Positions 43,253 through 52,456 of a stretch of 64,000 nt of DNA are shown here, in pieces (position 1 is the stretch's first letter; each line of letters starts with the position of its first letter). Where the stretch lies: contig NZ_JBBOXF010000001.1 of NCBI RefSeq assembly GCF_038007465.1, positions 1,018,501 through 1,082,500 of the forward strand, written 5' to 3'. Under the pieces are notes generated by a model. It was not told where the DNA came from and made no database searches. It saw only the letters and a program-made list of their open reading frames with translations. The position numbers were made by a program, and so were the translations under genes. This DNA comes from Sporosarcina sp. FSL K6-1508. Lineage in GTDB: Bacteria; Bacillota; Bacilli; Bacillales_A; Planococcaceae.

Positions 43253-43294
43253 AAAAAAACAACATGCAGAGGAAATCCTTTGCATGTTGTTTTT
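43253..43294 (-). terminator. Terminator for the S-layer-homology gene
   Basis: AAAAACAACATGCA and TGCATGTTGTTTTT are perfect inverted arms around a 12-base loop, with A and T runs on both sides. Confidence 0.88.
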
Positions 43295-43306
43295 ATTATC
43301 AACGCT

Positions 43307-44668
43307 TTACTTTTTAAGTGAATACTTCTTCCCTTTTTGATCCATCACTTCGATATGGGTTGCAGTGACGCGCATTTCTTTGGCAAGGATGTTCGAAAGT
43401 TTGCTTGTTTTCTGATCCAGCAAACTATATTTGAACACTCCTTTTTTATTAAAGTAGTACATTGTGGAGTGATCGAATGCTACGGATTTATTGTTTTGGT
43501 TGACTTTAATATGCTTTGGTGTAAATGCAACGTCATCGAAAATGACGCGAGCATCGAATCTGAATTCTATTTTCTTATCACTGCCATCCATAGCTGTGGA
43601 TATTAACACGAGCGGGTCATCTAATGGAATGTTTTCATCAAATGTGTAATCGAAATAACGCTCTTTGTTCTTTTCATTTGTGTAAAAGATTCGATCGTTC
43701 CAAATATACATGTTTCGGAACGTATAACCTGAAGGGTGGCTCATGAATTCAAAGTTTTGGCTATCTGTCTGTACTTTCATCAATCCATACGATGCTGGAA
43801 GTTCGCTCATTTCTCCGACAGAATGCCAGTAAGGAATATAAATATCTTCGTTATACAAAATAAGGGGGAATCCGGTCAATAACAGGGTTTGAAAGTAATC
43901 TTCTTTCTTTATGTCTAAGTTGTTCAACAACATATCTTTTTTACCTGTTTTTTGATTTTCTTTAGTCACATAAAATCTGAAATCATCTTCTTTACTAATA
44001 GTGTAAATGGAACCATTCTGTTCGACAGTCTTTCCTTTGTTGCTGACATATGAATGATATTTGCCTAATTTCATATTGTCATCTAATGCTCGAACGAGAA
44101 ATGCCGAAAAGTGGGCACGGGTGACAGATTCTGAAGGCATGTACCTTCCATTAGACCCGCCTGCAATCCGTTGTTTTGCAATCCCGTTAATGTCTTGATA
44201 AGCCCAATGAGCAGGCGAGACGTCAACGAAAGTAGCTTGCGTGTCTAATGGTAATTCAAATGAGCGGCGAAGAATCGCTGCCATTTGAGCGCGAGTTGTT
44301 GTTTCGCCAGGGCGCATAAAGCCGTTGTCGCCGCGAAGAATTCCTTTTTCATGTACGGTTGCTAAAACCGCGTAATTAGGTGACGTTTTGGCAACATCCT
44401 TAAATTGAACGGAAGTATTTACCGTCAAAGGGATATCCAATGCTTTGATGAGCATTGTAGCCGCTTGTGCTCTTGTGAGGGGTTCATTTGGTTTAAATGT
44501 CCCGTCAGGATAGCCGCTGATGATGTGATGGTTATACAAATACATAATCTCTTCATGTGCCCAATGGTTCTTAACGTCGGGAAATTGATTGTCAGCAGCC
44601 TTTGCTTGAAAAGGCAGAGCTAAGAAAAGCAGGATTGCCATGGACAAAAACGCTAGTTTGTTTTTCAA
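43307..44668 (-). CDS. SLH-domain cell-surface protein
   Basis: The 453-residue exported protein has a signal peptide (KLAFLSMAILLFLALPFQAKA). Three S-layer-homology repeats follow, starting FPDVKNHWAHEEI, FKDVAKTSPNYAV and FVDVSPAHWAYQD, that anchor it to pyruvylated wall polymer. The remaining 240 residues contain repeated strand-rich units with LYNEDIYIPYW, YIWNDRIFYTN and ATAMDGSDKKIEF-like phrases, suggesting a propeller-type domain. The start is TTG with AGGAGG eight bases upstream. Its binding partner or enzymatic role is unknown. Confidence 0.88.
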   Translation of the reverse strand: MKNKLAFLSMAILLFLALPFQAKAADNQFPDVKNHWAHEEIMYLYNHHIISGYPDGTFKPNEPLTRAQAATMLIKALDIPLTVNTSVQFKDVAKTSPNYAVLATVHEKGILRGDNGFMRPGETTTRAQMAAILRRSFELPLDTQATFVDVSPAHWAYQDINGIAKQRIAGGSNGRYMPSESVTRAHFSAFLVRALDDNMKLGKYHSYVSNKGKTVEQNGSIYTISKEDDFRFYVTKENQKTGKKDMLLNNLDIKKEDYFQTLLLTGFPLILYNEDIYIPYWHSVGEMSELPASYGLMKVQTDSQNFEFMSHPSGYTFRNMYIWNDRIFYTNEKNKERYFDYTFDENIPLDDPLVLISTAMDGSDKKIEFRFDARVIFDDVAFTPKHIKVNQNNKSVAFDHSTMYYFNKKGVFKYSLLDQKTSKLSNILAKEMRVTATHIEVMDQKGKKYSLKK

Positions 44669-44888
44669 GATATAAACCTCCTAGGGGCTGTCTTTATCCA
44701 AGTATACTATAAAGAACAATTATTGTCAGAATTCGGTGTATGAAAAAACCAAGATCGATTGGCGCACAGGCTTGGATTCATTGAAGATAGGATGGACGTC
44801 TTTTGGGACCAGGTATCGAGCCGATTTAGCATAGTTTCGATTCATACTTTTGTATTCAGGTATGATAATCTCACTTTTCTTTGTTATT

Positions 44889-45488
44889 TTAGCCCCGTGA
44901 TCCTGTATCATTGACCGAGCTTTGATGGAGAATCGCAAGTAATTGTTCGGCCATATAATCGGATGGATATAAGAATTCGCTGTCAATCCAAACGGTTATC
45001 ATTCCCCAAATTGCGTATGCTTGGTAATTGGCTAGCATCTTGCTATTGGTTTCTGTATGTAAGGGTCTATTGGATATGTCTTGAAGGATAAGTTGTGATA
45101 ATTCGTTGCAGACTCTGGCTTGTAGACCTGTTAATATATTGGATTTTCCTAGTAATGTATAAAAATTGGCGTTAGTCGCCACGTGTTCGAATATTTTAAT
45201 GGCTGAAGCGGTAAGCTTGCTGACTTCAAAAACAGTCAGGCTTTCATAAGGTGCACGGTAAGATGTGATTAAATCCTTCATGACTTCATCGATTATTTCT
45301 TCCAACAGTTCTTCTTTCTCTGCATAGTGTTTGTAAAATGTTCCCCGATTAAGATCGGCAAGTTGGACAATATCTGTAATTGAAATATGTTTGAATTCTT
45401 TTGTTTGCATTAAGGTTAGAAGTGCGTCTTTTAGTGCCACTTTTGATTTTCGAATCCTTCTATCCACGCTTGGTGATGGATCAGACAT
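44889..45488 (-). CDS. TetR-family regulator
   Basis: The 199-residue regulator has an N-terminal TetR helix-turn-helix (SKVALKDALLTLMQTKEFKH, then ISITDIVQLADLNRGTFYKHY) and a ligand-binding C-terminal part of the TetR_C group. The ATG behind GAGGGGG was chosen, five codons inside the longest frame. It is divergent from the SDR gene at 45679 with 190 bases between them. Local repressors of this family usually control such a neighbour, so it probably regulates that dehydrogenase and itself. Confidence 0.9.
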   Translation of the reverse strand: MSDPSPSVDRRIRKSKVALKDALLTLMQTKEFKHISITDIVQLADLNRGTFYKHYAEKEELLEEIIDEVMKDLITSYRAPYESLTVFEVSKLTASAIKIFEHVATNANFYTLLGKSNILTGLQARVCNELSQLILQDISNRPLHTETNSKMLANYQAYAIWGMITVWIDSEFLYPSDYMAEQLLAILHQSSVNDTGSRG

Positions 45489-45678
45489 TATTAACCCCCT
45501 CATTTTTTAGATAAACGAACAAAACTTGAATAGAGTGTCTAATAAGCAACAAGCCTGTGTTGATTTGCTGATTGAATGAAGTAGCTTGAATTGATTATAC
45601 TATAAATGAAAGATAGTAAACATCTGTTCATTATCGTTATTGTGAAAACGCATTCAATTTAAAATAGGAGGGAATAAA

Positions 45679-46437
45679 TTGAGACTTCAAGACAAAGTAA
45701 CGGTTGTAACTGGGGCCGGTTCAGGCATGGGGAAAGCAATCGCTATGCTCTATGCGCAAGAAGGGGCAAAAGTGGTTGTGTCCGATATTAACAATGATTC
45801 TGCTAATGCAGTGGTAGAAGAAATTAAATCGAATGGCGGGGACGCCATTGTTGTCGTTGCGAATGTTGCCAAAGAAGAGGACATTCAAAATCTAATTGAC
45901 ACAGCTGTCAGCACGTATGGCACAGTTGACGTGTTGGTGAATAATGCCGGTATTATGGACAACTTTGAAGCTGCGGGTGATATTGAAGACGATAAGTGGG
46001 ATCGGATTTTCGCGATAAATACGACGAGTGTTATGCGTTCAACACGTAAAGTATTGCCGATCTTTTTAGCAAAAGAGCAAGGCGTGATTATTAATATAGC
46101 TTCAGCAGGAGGACTATATGGTGCTCGTGCTGGTGCTGCATACACGGCATCTAAACACGCTGTTGTTGGCTTTACAAAAAATACGGGCTTTATGTACGCT
46201 AAGCAGGGTATTCGATGTAACGCTATTGCCCCAGGGGGAGTAGAAACGAACATCGGATCTTCGATGACATCGATCAACGAGTTTGGGATGGGACGCATTC
46301 AACCGGGACTTGCAATTAATCCACGGACGGGCAAGCCTGAAGAGATTGCAAAGGTGGCATTGTTCCTAGCTTCAGACGATTCGAGCTTCGTCAATGGTAC
46401 GGTCATAACGGCAGATGCAGGATGGACTGCTTATTAA
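45679..46437 (+). CDS. Short-chain dehydrogenase/reductase
   Basis: The 252-residue NAD(P)-dependent oxidoreductase is a classic SDR: cofactor motif TGAGSGMGKA, NNAG in VLVNNAGIMD, catalytic Ser in INIASAGG and Y-x-x-x-K in YTASKHAVV. The acidic DI after VVVSD suggests preference for NAD. The start is TTG six bases after AGGAGGG; B. subtilis-type TTG starts are common in this window. The substrate is unknown. It is divergent from a TetR regulator, which may respond to the same compound. Confidence 0.93.
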   Translation: MRLQDKVTVVTGAGSGMGKAIAMLYAQEGAKVVVSDINNDSANAVVEEIKSNGGDAIVVVANVAKEEDIQNLIDTAVSTYGTVDVLVNNAGIMDNFEAAGDIEDDKWDRIFAINTTSVMRSTRKVLPIFLAKEQGVIINIASAGGLYGARAGAAYTASKHAVVGFTKNTGFMYAKQGIRCNAIAPGGVETNIGSSMTSINEFGMGRIQPGLAINPRTGKPEEIAKVALFLASDDSSFVNGTVITADAGWTAY

Positions 46438-46449
46438 TTTGAAAATAGA

Positions 46450-46498
46450 TATCTGGATCTGAAACAGTTCTGAACTGTTTTAAATCCAGATTTTTTTA
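46450..46498 (+). terminator. Terminator after the SDR gene
   Basis: ATCTGGAT and ATCCAGAT close a stem whose inside (AACAGTTC/GAACTGTT) also pairs, followed by seven Ts. Confidence 0.88.
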
Positions 46499-46540
46499 TT
46501 TATATCTTTAATTTTTTTATAGTTGAGTTAATTTCATAAT

Positions 46541-48060
46541 CCTAAGCCCTTACGTATCAAGGCTTTCAAGACATAAAAAATAGAGCACCTCCCCAAATCC
46601 TGTATAATGTAAGTTACGACACATACATAACAGACTGGAGAGATGCCCCTATGTCCATTATACGACAACAAAGCCTGTTTGACATGCATGAATTATATAA
46701 GATGGAACCCACCCATCATTTTGAAGCAGTTTTTTCAACAGTTAACTTAAATCCTATCTTGAATCTATTCGATAAACCGAAAAAAGTAGGTGCACCTAGA
46801 GAATTGAATTACGGTGCCATGATCTATTCACTTATCGCTCGCGTCGTCGAGCGTATTGTGACAATCAAGGATCTTGTCAGACGGTTGGATCGTGACCCCA
46901 TTTTTCGTTATGACTGTGGTTTTCTTCATTCCGACCAAATCCCATCCGAAGCTTCTTATTCCAGGATGATTACCGTCATCAGTGAATCAGATACGATGAC
47001 CCAAATTCATGACAATCTTATTTTGCTGGCCATCGATGAAGGGCATATTGGCGAAGAAAACATCGCCATTGACGCCACCCATTTCGAGGCGAGGGATCGT
47101 GCCCAGGCTTCCGAAAAGAAAGAAAAGCCGGCTTCGAAAAAGCGCGGTCGCAAGCCAAAAGCCGAACGTGAACAATGGTTGAAAGAAAAACAGGCGGCGG
47201 AGAAAGCGCGTCCGATTTATGAAAAAGAGATTGTACATCAGCTATCCGAATCAGTAGAAACGTTGTTTAAAGAGGCCCCTATCGATCCGAAATGGGGAAT
47301 CAAGAAAAACAGTGATGGAAAAAACACCTTCTGGTTTGGTTATAAAGGTCATTTGGCCGTCAGCACAAAAAGCCAATATATTCTTACGGGTATGATGACG
47401 TCCGGTAGTCTCAATGACGGGAAAGCAGCCATTCCATTATTGAAGAAAATTGATCGGGACCTTCCAGCTTTATTTAACACAGGTCTTTTCGATGCCGGTT
47501 ACGACTACGAACCGATTTATCAACAATTGACTGACCAAAATCTACAAGCCGTCATTCCGTATAATCGACGCAACGAAGGAGAGATGGTCGGTTACGACGA
47601 GCATTTCGCACCGACGTGTGTCGTAGAGCATTCCTATCTTTACGATAGCTTCGATCCGAAATACAAGACACTGAAATATACACGCCCGAAAGAATGTGCG
47701 ACCTGTCCATTACAACACGACACCCTTTGTCAAAAGACCTATAAAATTAGACAATCCACGGATTTCAGGAAGTACACCAATCCAGCCAGGGGATCGAAAA
47801 AGTGGGATGAACTGTACAAGGAACGTACCGCTGTCGAACGGGTCAATGCGTATTTAAAAGAATTCTTCGGGCTCAATAATGTCCGTCATCGAACTGGAAA
47901 GAAAGCGAAGCTGCACTTCCAATTGGTGACGCTTGTTTATAATGCTTCAAAATTAGCCACGGATCGGATCAGAGTAGTAATGAAGCAACAGTCGTTACAA
48001 GTAGCTTAACTACATCGAAATTTTATTTTTAAAAAACTTGAAAATCATCAAGGGGCTACT
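46541..48060 (+). mobile_element. Insertion sequence with IS1182-like transposase (ends tentative)
   Basis: An intact transposase gene is flanked by imperfect inverted ends. TAAGCCCTTACG...GCTTTCAAG lies on the left near 46543; on the right the reverse complement reads TAGCCCCTTG...ATTTTCAAG near 48058. Spacing differs by a few bases, so exact boundaries and target duplication are uncertain. It is inserted between the SDR gene and the truncated AlbA_2 gene. The short gap after it (48061-48383) holds no gene. Confidence 0.65.
46651..48009 (+). CDS. DDE transposase, IS1182-like
   Basis: The 452-residue transposase has an N-terminal DUF772-like region (GAPRELNYGAMIYSLIARVV) and a DDE core with IAIDATHFEARD, GLFDAGYDYEPIYQQL and the last acidic region ERTAVERVNAYLKEFFGLNNVR. 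A cysteine cluster (CATCPLQHDTLC) and a very basic insert (KPASKKRGRKPKAERE) are typical of the IS1182 group. The frame is intact, so the element may still be active. A GAGAG site precedes the ATG. Confidence 0.9.
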   Translation: MSIIRQQSLFDMHELYKMEPTHHFEAVFSTVNLNPILNLFDKPKKVGAPRELNYGAMIYSLIARVVERIVTIKDLVRRLDRDPIFRYDCGFLHSDQIPSEASYSRMITVISESDTMTQIHDNLILLAIDEGHIGEENIAIDATHFEARDRAQASEKKEKPASKKRGRKPKAEREQWLKEKQAAEKARPIYEKEIVHQLSESVETLFKEAPIDPKWGIKKNSDGKNTFWFGYKGHLAVSTKSQYILTGMMTSGSLNDGKAAIPLLKKIDRDLPALFNTGLFDAGYDYEPIYQQLTDQNLQAVIPYNRRNEGEMVGYDEHFAPTCVVEHSYLYDSFDPKYKTLKYTRPKECATCPLQHDTLCQKTYKIRQSTDFRKYTNPARGSKKWDELYKERTAVERVNAYLKEFFGLNNVRHRTGKKAKLHFQLVTLVYNASKLATDRIRVVMKQQSLQVA

Positions 48061-48383
48061 CTACACATTTTTAAAAATGGCTATTATGAAATTGATTCAG
48101 TTAAATGATCTTTGAGAAATAAAAAAACACATAGTGTATCTTTTGTAGTCCATTCCACCGGAATCTCATCCAACTTAATTTTAGTTGCCTGTTCAAGATA
48201 CTACTCAGTTAATACAATAAATTGAGTAGTTATAAAACGGAAATCATATATACACGAAAGTATCTATCTTGTATAAGTATATATTCACCGTTGATGAATT
48301 GTTTGCCGTTTTTTCATGCACAGGCACCGGTGACTAAAACTTTTATAAACAGCCATGATGAAACAAACATATAAATATAATAA

Positions 48384-48429
48384 GAGGTAGTTCCCACAAG
48401 TATATTTGTGATTAGGGACTGCCTTTTTT
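48384..48429 (+). terminator. Terminator-like hairpin
   Basis: AGGTAGTTCC and GGGACTGCCT pair with a mismatch, an inner ACAAGTATATTTGT helix adds to it, and six Ts follow. No gene directly upstream needs it apart from the IS. Confidence 0.7.
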
Positions 48430-48496
48430 GTATAAGCATTGGTTAACAAATGTGCAAGGTATATAGAATAATTTTGCTGGAAAGGAGGATTTTCTT

Positions 48497-48943
48497 ATGA
48501 AGAATAAAAAAGAAATCATGAGGATCATTCAGCAATTGGATCATCATATTGCAGATGATTTTGAGGCACAGGACCTAGACTTTAAACAGTGGAATTTTAG
48601 TGCTGCAGAGGAAAATATCAATAAAATGATTAAATACGCTGTTTGTATGGCAAATGGCGGCGGGGGCAGTGTTGTTTTCGGCGTGGCCGACAAAGTGCGG
48701 GGAATAGACAATGTTTTAATAGGGATTCCATTTGATGTAGACATAAAAGAATTACAAAAAAGGGTGTTTGAGAATACAGATCCACACATTATTCCTTCAT
48801 TTTATGAACTATTTTATAAAGAACATTCGATCCGTCTATTAGTCATGAACATTTTGCCGGAAACACCGCCTTATGCAACAACAGAAGGTACAGCAACCAT
48901 TAGACAAGGGAAAGAATGTCTGCCGTATAGGAACGACTCTTAG
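48497..48943 (+). CDS. Truncated AlbA_2-domain (Schlafen-type) protein
   Basis: The 148 residues match the AlbA_2 putative DNA-binding domain: ESQDLDFK-like AQDLDFKQWNF, IKYAVCMANGGGGSVVFGVAD and ending around TIRQGKECLPY. Full-length relatives usually continue for several hundred residues with helicase-like or winged-helix parts; here a stop comes immediately after the domain. The gene has a strong AAAGGAGG site, so a stand-alone domain is possible. The IS element upstream and decayed sequence around make truncation more likely. No continuation was recognised in the 230 bases that follow. Confidence 0.7.
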   Translation: MKNKKEIMRIIQQLDHHIADDFEAQDLDFKQWNFSAAEENINKMIKYAVCMANGGGGSVVFGVADKVRGIDNVLIGIPFDVDIKELQKRVFENTDPHIIPSFYELFYKEHSIRLLVMNILPETPPYATTEGTATIRQGKECLPYRNDS

Positions 48944-49176
48944 GGATAGTCTGATTATATGATGGGATTACTGAATTAAAATAACCTCACTTTATACCAT
49001 TTCAGAGAGCCTTTTCAATGTAATCACATGATGAATATGAATCTGACGAGGAAATTTTAAAATCAAAAAATGACATGCAATCGTATTTATTAGACCTCAC
49101 CGCGCATACTTTCAGGATATTTTACAATACTAAGCGTTCCGTAACTTATCTTATTTGCAGGAAGGGAGAGGTGTAA

Positions 49177-49455
49177 ATGGCTAAGGATTCAGACACAAGT
49201 TGGAAAAAGGATAATCCAAGCACTTTTTTAGGCAACTCCGTTCAAAAGGCGGATCGTGCGGTGAAGCAAGCAATGTCACATCCGGAAGAGATAGCAGTTG
49301 AGCATGCTTTCAATTCAATATCACGTGCGGAAAAGGCATTTTTGCATGCTGAACAACATAATGAGCAAGCGAATTCAGTCCAGCAAAACAAAGAACAGTT
49401 AGACTTGATGAAGCAACAATTGAACGATGTCCAGGGAATTGTAGAAGAGCAATAA
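49177..49455 (+). CDS. Hypothetical 92-aa polar protein
   Basis: The protein is short, hydrophilic and helical, rich in Glu, Gln, Ala and Asn (SHPEEIAVEHAFNSISRAEK, LDLMKQQLNDVQGIVEEQ), with likely amphipathic coils. GAAGGGAGAGG precedes the ATG. I recognise no family. A small spore-associated or stress protein would fit its composition, but this is a guess. Confidence 0.7.
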   Translation: MAKDSDTSWKKDNPSTFLGNSVQKADRAVKQAMSHPEEIAVEHAFNSISRAEKAFLHAEQHNEQANSVQQNKEQLDLMKQQLNDVQGIVEEQ

Positions 49456-49529
49456 TATGTGACAATAACCCCCGCAAGTCTCGACTGGGTATATTGATCG
49501 TGTCTAATTCATCGATACAGAGTAAACAA

Positions 49530-49573
49530 AAAAGGCGGCATTTCGTTCAGAATCCAACGAAATGTCGCCTTTA
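49530..49573. terminator. Bidirectional terminator
   Basis: AAAGGCGGCATTTCGTT and AACGAAATGTCGCCTTT are near-perfect arms around eight bases. It can end the 92-aa gene on the plus strand and the 54-aa gene on the minus strand. Confidence 0.9.
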
Positions 49574-49618
49574 AAAATTCGGATTTACTTACCAGAGTTT
49601 AAAACGTAGGTCCCTCCG

Positions 49619-49783
49619 CTAGATCCGCTTCTCCTCTTTCACCGATACTATCTCAGCGTCAGCTCCGAATTCTCCCCTGACTACTTTCCTTGCACCGACG
49701 GGGGTTCTCGCGGTGACTTGTTTGATTTGCTTTGTTCCGTTTAGTTTCATTTCCACAACGAAGCATTTTGATCCGCACATCAT
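49619..49783 (-). CDS. Small 54-aa protein, unknown
   Basis: The frame encodes MMCGSKCFVVEMKLNG at the start, then a basic middle (TARTPVGARKVVRG) and an acidic end (ADAEIVSVKEEKRI). GAGGG lies about eight bases before the ATG, and a strong terminator follows 46 bases after the stop. The pattern of strand, helix and strand with an ARTxxxARK phrase looks like a real small conserved protein. Two cysteines near the N-terminus might bind a metal. Family unknown. Confidence 0.55.
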   Translation of the reverse strand: MMCGSKCFVVEMKLNGTKQIKQVTARTPVGARKVVRGEFGADAEIVSVKEEKRI

Positions 49784-49870
49784 ATGAATCCCTCATTTCT
49801 TACGTTTTTCGGTTCATTTCCTTCATTGTAGGATAACTACGCTTTAATGGGAAATCTATCGCCGTGTCGA

Positions 49871-50032
49871 CTTGGAAGAGTCCGCGTATCATTCGAAATT
49901 GATTGTAGTCCTACCATCATCAAAAACATTGCTATAATAAGGGAGTGTCAAATGCTGAACCAAAGCTTTGACGCTCTTTTTACATTTATAAAGTGAGTTT
50001 TAGATTCGATATGACAGATTATACTAGTCAGT
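49871..50032 (+). repeat. Copy 1 of a 162-bp direct repeat (upstream region of DUF4317 gene)
   Basis: The stretch matches 52457-52617 at a constant offset of about 2585 with few changes. It contains a TATAAT box at 49933. Eight or so bases later comes a terminator hairpin (GAGTGTCAAA with TTTGACGCTC, then TTTTT; 49943-49982). Confidence 0.85.
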
Positions 50033-50118
50033 GAGTGCAAACCCTCGCCAGTGTATATGAAGAAATCAATCGCATGATTGATGGGTTTGAGCTAATCCCG
50101 GAAGCGCTGTTGGGGTAG
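49993..50118 (+). pseudogene. Collapsed remnant of a DUF4317 paralogue
   Basis: The first 40 bases match the 5' end of the frame at 52578, with a stop (AGTCAGTGA) replacing GGTCAGGGA. Then TLASVYEEINRM matches the internal TLASVYDELNSM of the intact gene, and GFELIPEALLG-stop matches its last residues GFTLLPEELLE. More than 1 kb of the middle is gone. It is therefore an internally deleted duplicate. Confidence 0.85.
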
Positions 50119-50232
50119 AAGAGATTTATGGCACGACAAGAAGTAAATAGAGAACGTATGTTGATATTGAGCACCAGATTCGCTTGGAACGTAGTTATTA
50201 TTAAAAATAATAATATTGAAGGAGGCGTTAAA

Positions 50233-50643
50233 TTGGGATACGTTTTAGATCACGTTGGAATTGCTGTTAGAAGTATTGATGACGCACTTCCCTTTTATCT
50301 TAATGTTTTAAATGGTTCATTAGAGGACCGTTATACAAGTGATACACCTGGTGTTGAAGTGTACGTTGCTGTTGTCAGAACGAATGATAAAGTAATTGAA
50401 TTACTGGCACCGACGAACAAGAACTCTCCAATGGCTCGTTTTATTAAGCAACGGGGAAAAGGGGTGCATCATATTGCATATCGAGTTGACGATTTGGACA
50501 AAGCAATACTTGAAGCAAGTGAAAATGGAGTTCGTTTTCTAGAGGACACACTACGCACCAATGCACGTGGAAGAAGGCTCATCTATATTAATCCCGCCTC
50601 AACTGATGGTACTTTGATTGAACTTTGTAGTTATTCAGAGTAA
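50233..50643 (+). CDS. Methylmalonyl-CoA epimerase-like VOC protein
   Basis: The 136-residue protein of the glyoxalase/VOC fold begins LDHVGIAVRSIDDALPFYLN and has a second half KGVHHIAYRVDDLDKAI, each giving metal-ligand histidines, plus VIELLAPTNKNSPMARF, typical of methylmalonyl-CoA epimerase. The expected C-terminal glutamate is in TLIELCS. The start is TTG seven bases after GGAGG; upstream in-frame ATGs lack ribosome sites. No mutase genes are adjacent, so an alternative VOC enzyme cannot be excluded. Confidence 0.82.
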   Translation: MGYVLDHVGIAVRSIDDALPFYLNVLNGSLEDRYTSDTPGVEVYVAVVRTNDKVIELLAPTNKNSPMARFIKQRGKGVHHIAYRVDDLDKAILEASENGVRFLEDTLRTNARGRRLIYINPASTDGTLIELCSYSE

Positions 50644-50682
50644 ACCTAATTAGAATTATCTTTATTAGAGGAGCTGTCGATT

Positions 50683-51807
50683 ATGCATATTCGTTGTACG
50701 AAGAAACTTTTAGTTGAACTTAAAGTCGAACCTGAATCAGTTGCGGAGGACAATCCACTTTTCTCTTGGCACGCAAATTTAATCATGGTCAATCGTAGGA
50801 AAGCGGTTGTGTTAGTGAATGATCATAATCGTTATGCCGTTGTGTTGTACGGCCTGAAAGCGAAAGACTTTAAAAGGCTCACCGAGATTGCCCTGCAAGG
50901 AATCCGTGAAACATTCCAGGGGGAAGGGATATCGGACGAGGTGATTGACCAGTATTTACTTCATGCCGGTGAAGTTTCCGCTACGAAAACAAAGGATCGA
51001 ACTTCTGTGGCAAGAATGAATAAGGCTTGTGATAATGCATACTTTTTTGATGAGTTATGGGATAATGATTCTATTTTCCAGCCGGACATGGGCAACAGAA
51101 TTAGCCGTTTTTTAGTTGGAGATGGAAAAAACAGCTATATTCAACCGAATGAAGAGATGTATAAGGATCTTACCCTTTTTGCAGGCCAATCCATTTTTGA
51201 AGCAAAAGCAGCAATTTTAAAAGTGACACTTAGGCTTGAAAACCGTCATGTATGGCGGCGACTTGTGGTCCCTATAAACAAAACGTTTAATCAGTTGCAT
51301 CAAATTATACAGATGGCCTTTGGATGGCAAGATAACCATCTTCATGACTTTTATGTTTATGGAAATGTGGTTAATTCGGAAAATCACATAACTGTTGGGC
51401 ATAATGAAAAAATCCAAAAACCGATCATCAACCTTGTTTGTGATCAAGAAGCTTTTTCTTATCCTAGGGAAGTGGCCATGAAGCATGAAAAAGGTGTGAA
51501 GCTATCGGAATATATCCCTGCATACGATAAACTGACATACAATTATGATTTCGGTGATGACTGGAAGCATGATATCGAAGTAGAAAGTATTGTAGAGAAC
51601 TATGATTCCAACTCTCCTGTTTGCTTGGAAGGGGAAGGGAATACACCACCAGAAGATGTAGGCGGTGAGTATGGTTATGAAGAATTTCTCGGGATTCTTG
51701 CTGATCCCGCTCACCCTGAGTATGAGCATATGGTTAATTGGGGACGGATGCAGAGTTATCAGGATTTTGCTATTGACTATATAAATATAGAATTGAAGAG
51801 ATTTTAA
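50683..51807 (+). CDS. Two-domain protein with plasmid pRiA4b ORF3-like domain
   Basis: The 374-residue protein has an N-terminal domain of about 155 residues (MHIRCTKKLLVELKVEPE, FSWHANLIMVNRRKAVVLVN), similar to the DUF6933 type. A C-terminal PRiA4_ORF3 domain follows (LKVTLRLENRHVWRRLVVP, FGWQDNHLHDFYVYG, LTYNYDFGDDWKHDIEVE, CLEGEGNTPPEDVGG). Function of both domains is unknown; the second is often found on mobile DNA. Ribosome site AGAGGAG. It lies inside the segment bounded by the 162-bp direct repeats. Confidence 0.82.
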   Translation: MHIRCTKKLLVELKVEPESVAEDNPLFSWHANLIMVNRRKAVVLVNDHNRYAVVLYGLKAKDFKRLTEIALQGIRETFQGEGISDEVIDQYLLHAGEVSATKTKDRTSVARMNKACDNAYFFDELWDNDSIFQPDMGNRISRFLVGDGKNSYIQPNEEMYKDLTLFAGQSIFEAKAAILKVTLRLENRHVWRRLVVPINKTFNQLHQIIQMAFGWQDNHLHDFYVYGNVVNSENHITVGHNEKIQKPIINLVCDQEAFSYPREVAMKHEKGVKLSEYIPAYDKLTYNYDFGDDWKHDIEVESIVENYDSNSPVCLEGEGNTPPEDVGGEYGYEEFLGILADPAHPEYEHMVNWGRMQSYQDFAIDYINIELKRF

Positions 51808-52040
51808 TCGATTAAGGAAGAAGTCTCCTTCCTCAACGCGAAACGTATGTGTGAGAAGAATGCTTGCCGTTGGTGTTGATTGGTAGGAAACATTTGTTTT
51901 GATATTTTGGCACCTGTGTAAGAAATAACATGAATGTTTAAATTCTCGTGGTTGTTTGCTAAAAAACCTCTTTTGTTGAGATTTAAGAAATGGATCAGGA
52001 TCCTGGCAAGGTACGCTTTATCTTTGTTAACAATATCATC

Positions 52041-52247
52041 TTATGAGAAGTTGCATGGATACATTGCTGGTGAGCAGCACATGTGGATCCAGATTATCAC
52101 TTTGTCTTTGTTAAACAAAAGTGCGCGATTGCTTCCAAATCGCACAAACAGGCTCTGCATTAGTTGTGATTTAGTAAGACCACCTACTTCTACCGTTCTT
52201 GTGATGGACAGATAATTGGGATATATTCACTTATTTTTGATGTTCAT
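52041..52247 (-). pseudogene. Decayed N-terminal fragment, possibly DUF5701-like
   Basis: Behind a good AGAAGGGAG site the frame reads MNIKNK, an in-frame TGA, then IYPNYLSITRTVEVGGLTKS and QLMQSLFVRFGSNRALLF before losing sense and stopping. The TRTVEVGGLTKSQLMQ part resembles from memory the start of DUF5701 proteins. The early stop and missing remainder mark it as a remnant. The surrounding region from 51808 to 52456 holds no other gene. Confidence 0.5.
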
Positions 52248-52456
52248 ATATTGTCTCCCTTCTAATCCACCAAATACATATAAATATATTCTGTTGAATA
52301 GCTCATTTGTAGAAAATTGATCTTACTTAAAATCAATAAAGTTTGTATAACAAGCATACCGTTTTCGATTCCAGAAGTATGAAGTAGCGGAAAATAGTTT
52401 GTCATTTAGTGGTGATAACTATGTCAATGATGGTGCACTTCATTAGTTTTAATCAC

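Noticed and set aside
44726..44986. 86-aa minus-strand frame at the end of the TetR gene
   Set aside because: It overlaps the TetR gene end in another frame and has no support.
51934..52215. 93-aa plus-strand frame
   Set aside because: It overlaps the better-supported minus-strand gene remnant and shows no ribosome site or recognisable domain.
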